Positions 27,977 to 34,558 of a stretch of 64,000 bases of DNA are shown piece by piece. The number at the start of each line of letters is the position of its first letter. The stretch's first letter is position 1. A program made the position numbers and the translations under genes. The stretch covers positions 29,836-93,835 of the forward strand of contig CAPGBJ010000090.1 in NCBI GenBank assembly GCA_948616425.1. The letters run 5' to 3'. The notes under the pieces were generated by a model. That model searched no databases, had not been told where the DNA came from, and was given only the letters and a program-made list of their open reading frames with translations. The DNA comes from an uncultured Oscillospiraceae bacterium. Lineage in GTDB: Bacteria > Bacillota > Clostridia > Oscillospirales > Oscillospiraceae.

Positions 27977-29371
27977 TTGTCTGCACTGGCAAAGGGCTCT
28001 GAACATTCTGTGGATATGACCCAAGGCAATGTGGTGGGCCATCTGGTTCGCTTCGCCATCCCGCTGTTGTTGGGGAACCTGTTCCAGCAGTTATACAACA
28101 CTGTAGATCTTTGGGTGGTGGGGCGGTATGTCAGCAATGCGGCCTACTCCGCTGTCGGTACGGTTACCCCGATCATTAACATGCTGATTGGCTTTTTCTT
28201 GGGATTGGCCAGCGGCGCCGGGGTGGTCATCTCTCAGTACTATGGGGCAAAAAAGCACGACAAAGTTCGGGAGACTGTCCACACCTCTCTGGTCATGACC
28301 GTCATTTTGGGGGTAATTCTCACCGCCCTGGGTATTCTCATCATTCCCACCATGCTGCGGCTGATGAAGACTGATCTCCAGGCTGTGCCAGAGGCCACCA
28401 CCTACCTTTCCATCTACTTTGCCGGTCTGCTGGGGCTGATGCTGTACAATATGGGTTCCGGCATTCTTCGCGCAGTGGGGGATTCCAAACGGCCTTTCTA
28501 CTTTCTTGTGGTGTCTACTCTGCTGAACATCGCCTTGGACCTGTTTTTTGTCATCGGCCTGGGCATGGGGGTAGAGGGGGTGGCCTACGCCACCATTCTG
28601 GCGCAGGGGATCTCGGCGGTTCTGATCCTCATCGTGTTGGCTCACAGTGAAGACTGTGTCCGGCTGCGTTTGAAAGACCTTCGGCTCTCCCTCCATATCC
28701 TGAAGCAAATCGTCCGTATCGGCATTCCCGCCGCACTTCAAATGGCAATCACCTCTTTTTCCAATGTCTTTGTCCAATCTTATATCAACGTCTTCGGATT
28801 GGACTGTATGTCTGGTTGGACCTCCTGCACCAAGATTGATCAGTTTCTTCTCCTCCCGGTGCAGTCTTTGGCCCTAGCCGCCACCACTTTTGTGGGGCAG
28901 AACCTGGGGACAGGACAGATAGACCGCGCCAAGCAGGGCACTCGTTATGCCCTGTTCCTGTCCTGGGGGATTGCTCTGGGGCTGGCTGCGGTGGTCGTCC
29001 CTTCCGCGCCCCTCCTGGTGGCTTTTTTCAACGACAAGCCCGAGGTGGTGGCCTATGGCGTGATGTTCCTGCGGCTTCTGTGTCCCTGCTATGTGATGGT
29101 GTGCATCAACCAGATTTACGCCGGTTCTCTGCGGGGGGCGGGGATCAGTCAGGTTCCCACCTACATCATGCTCTTCTCTTTTGTGGTATTTCGTCAGATT
29201 TACCTCTATGTTCTTACCAACTTTGTGACCAATACGCCGCTCCCTGTGGCGGCCGGCTACCCCTTGGGCTGGCTGGTGTGCAGTGTGTTGACGCTGATTT
29301 ATTACAGTCGGGTGGATCTGGCTGGAAAACGGGTGGTGGATGATCCCATCTCTATGCCGGATAAAACATAA
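27977..29371 (+). CDS. MATE-family multidrug/cation exporter
   Basis: A 464-residue membrane protein with about twelve transmembrane helices in two related halves. The N-terminal MTQGNVVGHLVRFAIPLLLGNLFQQLYNTVDLWVVGRYV block and the motif SGAGVVISQYYGAKK are typical of the DinF/NorM-type MATE group in Clostridia, which export drugs or organic cations against Na+ or H+. The start is a TTG at 27977, eight bases after AGGAGG; no better ATG lies nearby. It is followed directly by a terminator shared with the convergent anti-sigma factor gene. Confidence 0.92.
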   Translation: MSALAKGSEHSVDMTQGNVVGHLVRFAIPLLLGNLFQQLYNTVDLWVVGRYVSNAAYSAVGTVTPIINMLIGFFLGLASGAGVVISQYYGAKKHDKVRETVHTSLVMTVILGVILTALGILIIPTMLRLMKTDLQAVPEATTYLSIYFAGLLGLMLYNMGSGILRAVGDSKRPFYFLVVSTLLNIALDLFFVIGLGMGVEGVAYATILAQGISAVLILIVLAHSEDCVRLRLKDLRLSLHILKQIVRIGIPAALQMAITSFSNVFVQSYINVFGLDCMSGWTSCTKIDQFLLLPVQSLALAATTFVGQNLGTGQIDRAKQGTRYALFLSWGIALGLAAVVVPSAPLLVAFFNDKPEVVAYGVMFLRLLCPCYVMVCINQIYAGSLRGAGISQVPTYIMLFSFVVFRQIYLYVLTNFVTNTPLPVAAGYPLGWLVCSVLTLIYYSRVDLAGKRVVDDPISMPDKT

Positions 29372-29376
29372 AAAAA

Positions 29377-29400
29377 GAGCGCCGACTGGCGCTCTTTTTT
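29377..29400. terminator. Bidirectional terminator between the MATE and anti-sigma genes
   Basis: GAGCGCC/GGCGCTC with a GACT loop, flanked by six A residues on one side and six T residues on the other, so it works on both strands for the convergent genes. Confidence 0.92.
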
Positions 29401-29405
29401 CACGA

Positions 29406-31199
29406 TCAATCCACGTCCTGTTCGTACTCCAGAATGGAGCCGGTGACGCCGTCGATGGTGTATTCATATTCTGTCCGGCCTACGTCAAATTCCACCTCAT
29501 ACTCCAGTCGGCCGTCGTCCCAGTCCCGCTCTACCTCCATCTTGGTGGTCTGACTCTCGGACACACCCGCGTGGGCCAGGGCGGCGGCTTTCGCGGCGTC
29601 TGCGCCGATATCTTGAGAGGAGGTCCCTGTCCCGCTTCCGCCGTGGTGCCCTGAGCTGTGGTGGTCCCATTCGTGCTTGAGGATGGAGCAGGAGTGCCCG
29701 TCGATGGTGTAGTCATACTCCGTGGTACCGCACCAGAACTCCACATCGTATTCCAGCCGGCCGTCATCCCATTCCCGTTCAATCTTCCAGTTGGTGACCT
29801 GGCTCTCGGTGAGTCCGGCGTGATTTAAAGCAGCCTGTTTAGCGGCGTCCTGTCCCACATCCTGGGTGTCAGAGCCAGTGCCGGAGGGAGGGGAATCGGG
29901 AGCAGCAGGGGTAGGGGTGCTCCGGTAGTCAGTGTCCCATTTCAGCACCGCGCCGGTGTAGGCGTCGATCTCGTACTCAAATTGATAGCCGCTGATGACG
30001 AAGTCCACATCATACACCTGCCGCCCGTCGTCCCAGTCCAGCTTGGTCACAACATTCATCGCATTGTACCCCTGCAGCCCAGGGTATTGGGCGCCGCAGT
30101 GTTCCGCCGCCGCATCGAAAGCTTGGGTCTCGGTGATTATAGTGGCGGGTGTGCTCTGCGTCCCAGGGCCGGTGGTATTCTGGAGGTCCCTCTGTCCGCT
30201 GAGCACTTGGCCGGTGAAAGCGTCCACCATATACTCGAACTCGCCCCAGGTGGTCTTTACCTCCACTTCGTAGTGGGGTGGAAATTCGTCCAGCTCCGGG
30301 TCCACATCGGTGGTTACAGAATTGAGCTCCAGAGTCCCGGCGTACTCCTCTGCCGCCAGGGCGGCGGCGGACTTGCCGATGGGAATACGGGTTTCGCCCA
30401 TCTCCAGCAGGTCGTTCAGCTCCTCCACGGACAGGGCAGCCAGCTTGTCGAAGGCGGTGGTGCTGTCGGTGGCGATGGTGCCGTTCATCTCCATCACTTT
30501 GCGCACCAGGGCGGCTTTGCCGGCGGAGATGCCGGAGTTGAAGGTCATATTTTCCAGCGCGGGGGTATTGGCGTCTTGGGTAAGCACCTGACTTAACACA
30601 GAGGTACCGGGGGCCTGGGTGCGAAGTACCCCGTCCACCGAGGCAACCAACTCCTGTTGGAGGCGAGCGGCCCGCTCCTGGTCGTTGTCCTCCACAGAAA
30701 TCAGTATGGCGGAGGAGATGCTGTCCATATATCCCGCCTGCACCAGCGCGCCCACAATGGCGTTTACCGCCACGTCCAGCTTGGTGCCCTTCAGGTCTTT
30801 GCCGCCGCTCATGCTGAACAGCACTGCGGCTGCCTCCTCGTTCAGGGCGTTGCAGGAGATGACCCGCCCGCCGCGGTTGACCGTCAGCTCAATGCTGGGG
30901 TTGACATCCAGCGATACCACCGAGGCCACAGCATAGCTCTGGTGGTACATGAGTCCGCCGCCTCCGACCCCCAGCAGTACCAGTGCTGCGCAGGCAGCGG
31001 CCAGCCAGGGACGCAGCTTCTTTTTAGACGTTCCCTCTTTGACTGCCGCGTCAATGATATTCTGGTTTGCTTTCCGCTCTTTCATTTCCATCACACTCCC
31101 GTTTTGCGCACCGCAGCGGGAGAGAATGGCTTCCAGATCGTCGGGGGCGGTACGGTTCACGGCCTCAGACAGGCACCGTTCCAATTCCCGGTCGGTCAT
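29406..31199 (-). CDS. Anti-sigma factor with RsgI-like and PepSY repeats
   Basis: A 597-residue single-pass membrane protein. The first about 60 residues are cytosolic and probably bind the sigma factor; a TM segment is at about 63-85. Just outside it, AVASVVSLDVNPSIELTVNRGGRV is the hallmark of the RsgI-type periplasmic domain. The remainder has four PepSY-like units, each with a pattern such as WDDGRLEYDVEF followed by EYTIDGVTGSIL, separated by Thr/Pro/Gly-rich linkers, one of them His-rich (DHHSSGHHGG). Its ATG overlaps the TGA of the ECF sigma gene (ATGA). RsgI-type proteins sense extracellular ligands by proteolysis; the ligand here is unknown. Confidence 0.85.
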   Translation of the reverse strand: MTDRELERCLSEAVNRTAPDDLEAILSRCGAQNGSVMEMKERKANQNIIDAAVKEGTSKKKLRPWLAAACAALVLLGVGGGGLMYHQSYAVASVVSLDVNPSIELTVNRGGRVISCNALNEEAAAVLFSMSGGKDLKGTKLDVAVNAIVGALVQAGYMDSISSAILISVEDNDQERAARLQQELVASVDGVLRTQAPGTSVLSQVLTQDANTPALENMTFNSGISAGKAALVRKVMEMNGTIATDSTTAFDKLAALSVEELNDLLEMGETRIPIGKSAAALAAEEYAGTLELNSVTTDVDPELDEFPPHYEVEVKTTWGEFEYMVDAFTGQVLSGQRDLQNTTGPGTQSTPATIITETQAFDAAAEHCGAQYPGLQGYNAMNVVTKLDWDDGRQVYDVDFVISGYQFEYEIDAYTGAVLKWDTDYRSTPTPAAPDSPPSGTGSDTQDVGQDAAKQAALNHAGLTESQVTNWKIEREWDDGRLEYDVEFWCGTTEYDYTIDGHSCSILKHEWDHHSSGHHGGSGTGTSSQDIGADAAKAAALAHAGVSESQTTKMEVERDWDDGRLEYEVEFDVGRTEYEYTIDGVTGSILEYEQDVD

Positions 31200-31777
31200 G
31201 TGTGATCCTCTCCTTTCATCAGGCTTTTCAGTTTTTTTAGCCCGCGGTGGTATTTGGACAGGACGGTGGACACAGGCAGCTCCAGCAGGTCGGCGATCTC
31301 CCGATGCTTCAGACCGCTGACCGCGTGGAGGAGTATAATTTGTCGTTCCTCCTCCCCCAGTCGGGCAAGGGCCTCCTGAAGGACTTGCCGGTCCTCCGGA
31401 GTGACATCGGGATCGGCCGCAGGGATGGCGTTCCAATCCTCCTCGTCCAGCCCTACCAGCCGTCCGCTCTGACGAAGGCGGCTGCGCGCCAGATTCCGGG
31501 CGATGGTGAGCAGCCAGGCCATGGGCGAGCCCTGAGGACGGTAACCGGGGGCGCTTTCCCACACCTTGACAAAGGTGTCCTGCGCTGTGTCCTGGGCCTC
31601 CTGAGCGTTGTGGAGCAGGGACAGCGTCAGGGCATATACCGCCCCTCTAGTCCGGGTATACAGCTGACCAAAGGCATCTCTGCTGCCCTTGCCCGCCTGG
31701 AGCAAGAGCTGTTCCAACTCTCGACTGCGGGCATTCTCCTTATCTTCTGTTGTCTGGACGCCTGACGCAGCCAGCAT
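31196..31777 (-). CDS. ECF-type RNA polymerase sigma factor
   Basis: A 193-residue sigma-70 family protein of the extracytoplasmic-function type. Region 2 is visible as AFGQLYTRTRGAVYALTLSLL and QDTAQDTFVKVWESA; region 4 as LARLGEEERQIILLHAVSGLKHREIADLLELPVSTV with its helix-turn-helix. It is made together with the membrane anti-sigma factor that follows. The ATG lies nine bases from AGGAG. It probably controls a cell-envelope response and its own promoter; no clear second autoregulated promoter could be assigned. Confidence 0.92.
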   Translation of the reverse strand: MLAASGVQTTEDKENARSRELEQLLLQAGKGSRDAFGQLYTRTRGAVYALTLSLLHNAQEAQDTAQDTFVKVWESAPGYRPQGSPMAWLLTIARNLARSRLRQSGRLVGLDEEDWNAIPAADPDVTPEDRQVLQEALARLGEEERQIILLHAVSGLKHREIADLLELPVSTVLSKYHRGLKKLKSLMKGEDHT

Positions 31778-31854
31778 AGTCCATTTCTCCTGTCACAGAA
31801 AGAACGCGCAGGGAGTGGCTTTTATTGCACGTCCTTCAAAATTTTTCTCTTCCC

Positions 31855-31883
31855 ATTATATTGCCCTCGGTTCAGAAAAGCAA
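31855..31883 (-). promoter_or_regulatory. Promoter of the ECF sigma / anti-sigma operon
   Basis: On the minus strand TTGCTT (31883-31878), 17 bases, TATAAT (31860-31855), about 75 bases before the sigma gene ATG. Confidence 0.55.
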
Positions 31884-31890
31884 GATAAAA

Positions 31891-31914
31891 TCCCGCCGTC
31901 GTCAGACGGCGGGA
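31891..31914 (-). terminator. Terminator of bioY
   Basis: TCCCGCCGTC and GACGGCGGGA pair perfectly around GTCA, 13 bases past the bioY stop, followed by TTTTATCTTG on the minus strand. It overlaps the promoter region of the ECF operon. Confidence 0.8.
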
Positions 31915-31926
31915 GATATTGTGCGA

Positions 31927-32478
31927 TCAGCGATCGGACGGGATGCCGGCTTTCACCAGCCGGTCCCGTAGAATGGGCCCAAATGTTACGGCCAGAGCTA
32001 TCTTAAGCAGATCACCTGGGATAAAAATCAGCACGCAGGTCTGCAGCGCCACATCCAACGCTGTGCCAGACTGAAGGCAATACCAAGCTGTGCCCAGCGC
32101 ATAAAGTACAGCGGTGGCAAAAGACATACCTAGGAAGTGGAGCGCGCGTCCCCTGGGGACAAGCTTGACGACCAGGGCAGACAGCACTGTTAGGGGGATG
32201 TATCCCACAATGTATCCCCCTGTCGGTCCAGCCACCACACCCAGACCGCCTTGAAATCCGTTGAATACAGGCATCCCAACCACACCCAAAAGGAGATAGA
32301 TAGAGGTGGCTATGGCGGCCCGCTTCCATTCCAGCACATAGGCGGACAGGTAGAGAGACAGTGTACAAAGGGTTATGGGAATCGGCCCAATGGGGACGGC
32401 GAAGGGAGCGACAGCCGCAGTCACAGCCGCCATCATAGCAGTGACAGCCAGGGAATAGACCTCGCTTTTTTTCTCCAT
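31927..32478 (-). CDS. bioY: Biotin transporter BioY (ECF S component)
   Basis: A 183-residue integral membrane protein with six predicted helices. Family marks are VPIGPIPITLCTLSLYLSAYVL near the N-terminus, GGLGVVAGPTGGYIVGYI in the middle and FIPGDLLKIALAVTFGPIL near the end. It is the substrate-binding S component for biotin and would couple to a shared ECF energising module encoded elsewhere. The ATG at 32478 lies eight bases from GGAGGAG. It is a single-gene unit with a strong promoter and a leader of about 125 bases. Confidence 0.93.
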   Translation of the reverse strand: MEKKSEVYSLAVTAMMAAVTAAVAPFAVPIGPIPITLCTLSLYLSAYVLEWKRAAIATSIYLLLGVVGMPVFNGFQGGLGVVAGPTGGYIVGYIPLTVLSALVVKLVPRGRALHFLGMSFATAVLYALGTAWYCLQSGTALDVALQTCVLIFIPGDLLKIALAVTFGPILRDRLVKAGIPSDR

Positions 32479-32610
32479 CAATTATTCTCCTCCCAAAAGC
32501 CCGCAGAATCCCGTCGTCCTGCAAAATACAGCACATTTTTTGCGGGACAAAACAGATGCTGGCACAAGTACAGCCCCTTCTGTTTCAGCAGTAAACTATT
32601 AATGTTGATA

Positions 32611-32639
32611 AGTATACATTTTGACGCCCTATTTGTCAA
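32611..32639 (-). promoter_or_regulatory. Promoter of bioY inside an inverted repeat
   Basis: On the minus strand consensus TTGACA (32639-32634), 17 bases, TATACT (32616-32611). GTTGATAA (32604-32611) and TTGTCAAC (32633-32640) form an inverted repeat that covers both core elements. The arrangement is the reverse of the usual BirA operator half-sites, so the regulator is uncertain. Confidence 0.65.
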
Positions 32640-32756
32640 CTTATAATTTATGTAGTTTACGTCGGCGGGGTGTTCCATTTTTTCAGAAAATCTTAATCTA
32701 TCCTTCAAGGCAATTTAGACTTTTTCTGTTAAGCTGACGAATAGGATAAGAACGGT

Positions 32757-32802
32757 TTCCAAACAGCCGGCTGTTTGGAACCGAGAGCCAGCTCTCGGTT
32801 CC
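32757..32802 (+). repeat. Two overlapping perfect hairpins before the YiiX-like gene
   Basis: TTCCAAACAGCC/GGCTGTTTGGAA (32757-32780) and GGAACCGAGAGC/GCTCTCGGTTCC (32777-32802) are perfect 12-base-pair inverted repeats sharing GGAA, so only one can form fully at a time. The ribosome binding site of the next gene begins eight bases later. The 345-base gap between bioY and this gene otherwise holds only the bioY promoter and leader. Confidence 0.75.
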
Positions 32803-32824
32803 AATAAGAGGGAGGAAGAATTTC

Positions 32825-33358
32825 ATGGCAGAGCGCACGATACATATTTTATTAACTCGGTCCGGGACCTGGTTTTCCAGATTGATCCACTTCGCAACTC
32901 AGGATGATTATACCCACGCATCCATTGGCCTGGATGGACCTAGCGGCCCCTTTTACAGTTTCGCCCGGAAGTACCGATATTTGGCGCTGCCAGCCGGTTT
33001 AGTAGAGGAGCGCATCACCGTCTACCGCCGGAGGGTACCCTGCTGTCTGTACGAACTGAAGGTGAGCGGGAACACCTACCTCCGTTTGCGCAGGCAGCTG
33101 AACGCCATGTATGCCCAGCGGGAGGAGTATCACTACAGCGTCTTGGGGGCTTTTGCCTGCTATTTCAATCTCCCCCTTCAACGCAGAAACCACTACTTCT
33201 GCTCCCAGTTCGTGGCCGGACTGTTGGAGAGCTGCGGCGCTGTGGAATTGCCCAAGCCGCCCACCCTTCTCCGTCCGGCAGAGCTGTGTCAGCTGGAGGA
33301 TCTACGGCCCATTCACCGGGGTATTTTAGAAGGAATTTTAACTCAGTCTGCCGCCTAA
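32825..33358 (+). CDS. YiiX-like permuted papain-fold (NlpC/P60-type) protein
   Basis: A 177-residue soluble protein with the circularly permuted NlpC/P60-type layout seen in YiiX and related amidase-fold proteins: an early His (His31 in DDYTHASIGLDG) and a later Cys (Cys126 in NHYFCSQFVAGLL). The start HILLTRSGTWFSRLIHFAT is typical of the group. No signal peptide is visible, so it acts in the cytosol or at the inner membrane face. Substrates of this group are peptides, lipids or cell-wall fragments and cannot be predicted here. The ATG follows GGAGGAAG. A second, diverged member lies at 45979-46611. Confidence 0.8.
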   Translation: MAERTIHILLTRSGTWFSRLIHFATQDDYTHASIGLDGPSGPFYSFARKYRYLALPAGLVEERITVYRRRVPCCLYELKVSGNTYLRLRRQLNAMYAQREEYHYSVLGAFACYFNLPLQRRNHYFCSQFVAGLLESCGAVELPKPPTLLRPAELCQLEDLRPIHRGILEGILTQSAA

Positions 33359-33494
33359 TGGAAAATATATGGTGAGATGTGAGAAATTTGTATCAGAAGC
33401 CTTAGAATAAGATACCTTTTGAGAGGGGAGACGGAGCGTCCTTCAAACTCTGCGGCTCTGCCGGAAAAAATTTAAAGATTTTAAAAATTGGGGG

Positions 33495-33522
33495 TTGACT
33501 TTGCGGCTGATTCTGCTATAAT
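33495..33522 (+). promoter_or_regulatory. Promoter of tRNA-Gly
   Basis: TTGACT (33495-33500), 16-base spacer, TATAAT (33517-33522), 13 bases before the tRNA 5' end. The same 16-base spacing is found at the tRNA-Gln gene at 61617. Confidence 0.8.
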
Positions 33523-33535
33523 AACGTTTGTCGCC

Positions 33536-33611
33536 GCGAGTGTAGCTCATCTGGTAGAGCGCCACCTTGCCAAGGTGGAGGTAGCGAGTTCGAGCCTCGT
33601 CACTCGCTCCA
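33536..33611 (+). tRNA. tRNA-Gly (GCC)
   Basis: A complete cloverleaf: acceptor GCGAGTG/CACTCGC with an encoded CCA, D arm GCTC/GAGC, anticodon stem CCACC/GGTGG with loop TTGCCAA (anticodon GCC), and T arm GCGAG/CTCGT around TTCGAGC. It reads glycine GGC/GGU codons. Confidence 0.97.
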
Positions 33612-33614
33612 TAG

Positions 33615-33665
33615 GGAGTATTCTTGTAAGGATTTAGTTCCTTTGGGAATACTCCATATTTTTTT
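33615..33665 (+). terminator. Terminator of tRNA-Gly
   Basis: GGAGTATTC (33615-33623) pairs with GAATACTCC (33647-33655); inside it AAGGA/TCCTT extends the rod. A run of seven T residues follows shortly after. Confidence 0.85.
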
Positions 33666-33842
33666 GCCTTTTTAGCGGAGCTGGTCAGGGGCAAAGAAAG
33701 TCTACTGATACGGCGGTTTCAAATGACCACCAACGGCCCGCTCGCCCCAATCAGAGCGCACACAATGGGTACAGCCAGGAACAGCAGCATGACGATCTTG
33801 ATATAGACCATGCCGATGACATTGGTATTTGAATTTGGAGAC

Positions 33843-33876
33843 AAAAAAGGCCGCTCTACTTGCAAAAGTAGGGCGG
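33843..33876 (-). terminator. Orphan terminator of a truncated gene
   Basis: On the minus strand CCGCCCTACTT and AAGTAGAGCGG form an 11-base stem with one mismatch, followed by six T residues. It lies 12 bases past the stop of the coding remnant at 33888-34036, so it was probably that gene's terminator. The bases from 33666 to 33842 hold no supported gene. Confidence 0.75.
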
Positions 33877-33887
33877 ACCTAATATGT

Positions 33888-34036
33888 TTAGCAGAATTCG
33901 ATAAGCAATGGACTACTATAATGATTTTCAACCACTACATTAAATCCATATGTATACCCAGGCTCTAAAGCAGTTAAATCAATTTGACCTATTATTTGTG
34001 ATTCTTCAGGCATATTGATCTGCGGGCAACTATTTA
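33888..34036 (-). pseudogene. 3' remnant of a disrupted gene
   Basis: An open frame of about 49 codons ends in a stop at 33888, with a protein-like composition (INMPEESQIIGQIDLTAL, then EPGYTYGFNVVVENHY). It is AT-richer than its neighbours, has no start with a binding site, and at its 5' side runs straight into the mobile-element copy that begins at 34037. The simplest reading is the C-terminus of a gene whose 5' part was lost on insertion or deletion. A short ATG-initiated frame (34013-33888, 41 residues) exists, but no ribosome binding site precedes it. Confidence 0.55.
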
Positions 34037-34120
34037 TAGATGTATTGCAAGAAAAATTGGGGCAGTATGGCGGAAAAAGGCCTGCCTCTTGGGCGTATTG
34101 GCATTTTCAAACAAGCCCTA
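34037..34120. mobile_element. MITE-like dispersed repeat, copy 1 (left end missing)
   Basis: About 84 bases match copies at 45026-45092 and 61339-61422, all in the same orientation: a GATGTATTGCAAG start, GGGGCAGTATGGCGGAAAAA, CGCCTCTTGG, and a right end CATTTTCAAACAAGCCCTA. On the minus strand the last CTA is the TAG stop of the FMN-binding lipoprotein gene. The left inverted end present in copy 3 is absent. Confidence 0.8.
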
Positions 34121-34558
34121 GTGACTGGTATCCACTAATACAATGGCGGAATCTCCTTTTCGGGCCTGTTCCAACACGGCCTCCGCCAGCTTCTGGAAGG
34201 AGGCGTAGGAGGAGGAGGCCCCGGACAGGGCGTCGATGCTCCCGTTTCCCTGGCCCTCCAGAAGCTGCCCGGCGTAATAACGGGTGTACTCATTGGGGTA
34301 GGTGCCGTTAGAATGGAGCATCGTCTGCATATAGGCGTTGTCCCAGCTTTTGATAAAGCCGCTGGCGTTTTCTGCGTTATACTCTACAGAAACAATGCTG
34401 CCGCCCTTGACCATAATGGTGATGTATTCCTTCCAACCGAAGTTGAATTCGGCGGCCTGGGCGGTGTAATAGCCGTCCTGAAGGGCAGTTTTATCTCCGC
34501 AGGCTGCTAGAGGTATCACCATCAATAGTGCCAGAACAAAACTCAGTGTCCGTCTCAT
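34118..34558 (-). CDS. FMN-binding-domain lipoprotein
   Basis: A 146-residue exported lipoprotein with lipobox LAAC (Cys20) and an FMN-binding domain of the RnfG/NqrC C-terminal type. The motif DALSGASSSYASFQKL replaces the usual SGAT/S...T flavinylation signature, so a serine would have to carry FMN, or flavin attachment is lost. DGYYTAQAAEFN at the start of the mature part is usual for the family. Its ATG overlaps the TGA of the upstream chemoreceptor gene (ATGA), a tight coupling that hints at a joint function in sensing. The stop codon lies at the very end of the mobile-element copy 1. Confidence 0.85.
   Translation of the reverse strand: MRRTLSFVLALLMVIPLAACGDKTALQDGYYTAQAAEFNFGWKEYITIMVKGGSIVSVEYNAENASGFIKSWDNAYMQTMLHSNGTYPNEYTRYYAGQLLEGQGNGSIDALSGASSSYASFQKLAEAVLEQARKGDSAIVLVDTSH

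Noticed and set aside
32604..32640. BirA operator in front of bioY
   Set aside because: The inverted repeat has half-sites in the opposite order to known BirA boxes (GTTGAYAA ... TTRTCAAC instead of TTGTNAAC ... GTTNACAA).
33443..33694. 83-codon minus-strand frame over tRNA-Gly
   Set aside because: It covers the tRNA and its terminator on the opposite strand, so coding is not credible.
33719..33811. 30-codon hydrophobic frame (MVYIKIVMLLFLAVP...) on the minus strand
   Set aside because: It has a membrane-like composition but no ribosome binding site and no promoter; kept only as a possible gene fragment near the debris at 33888.
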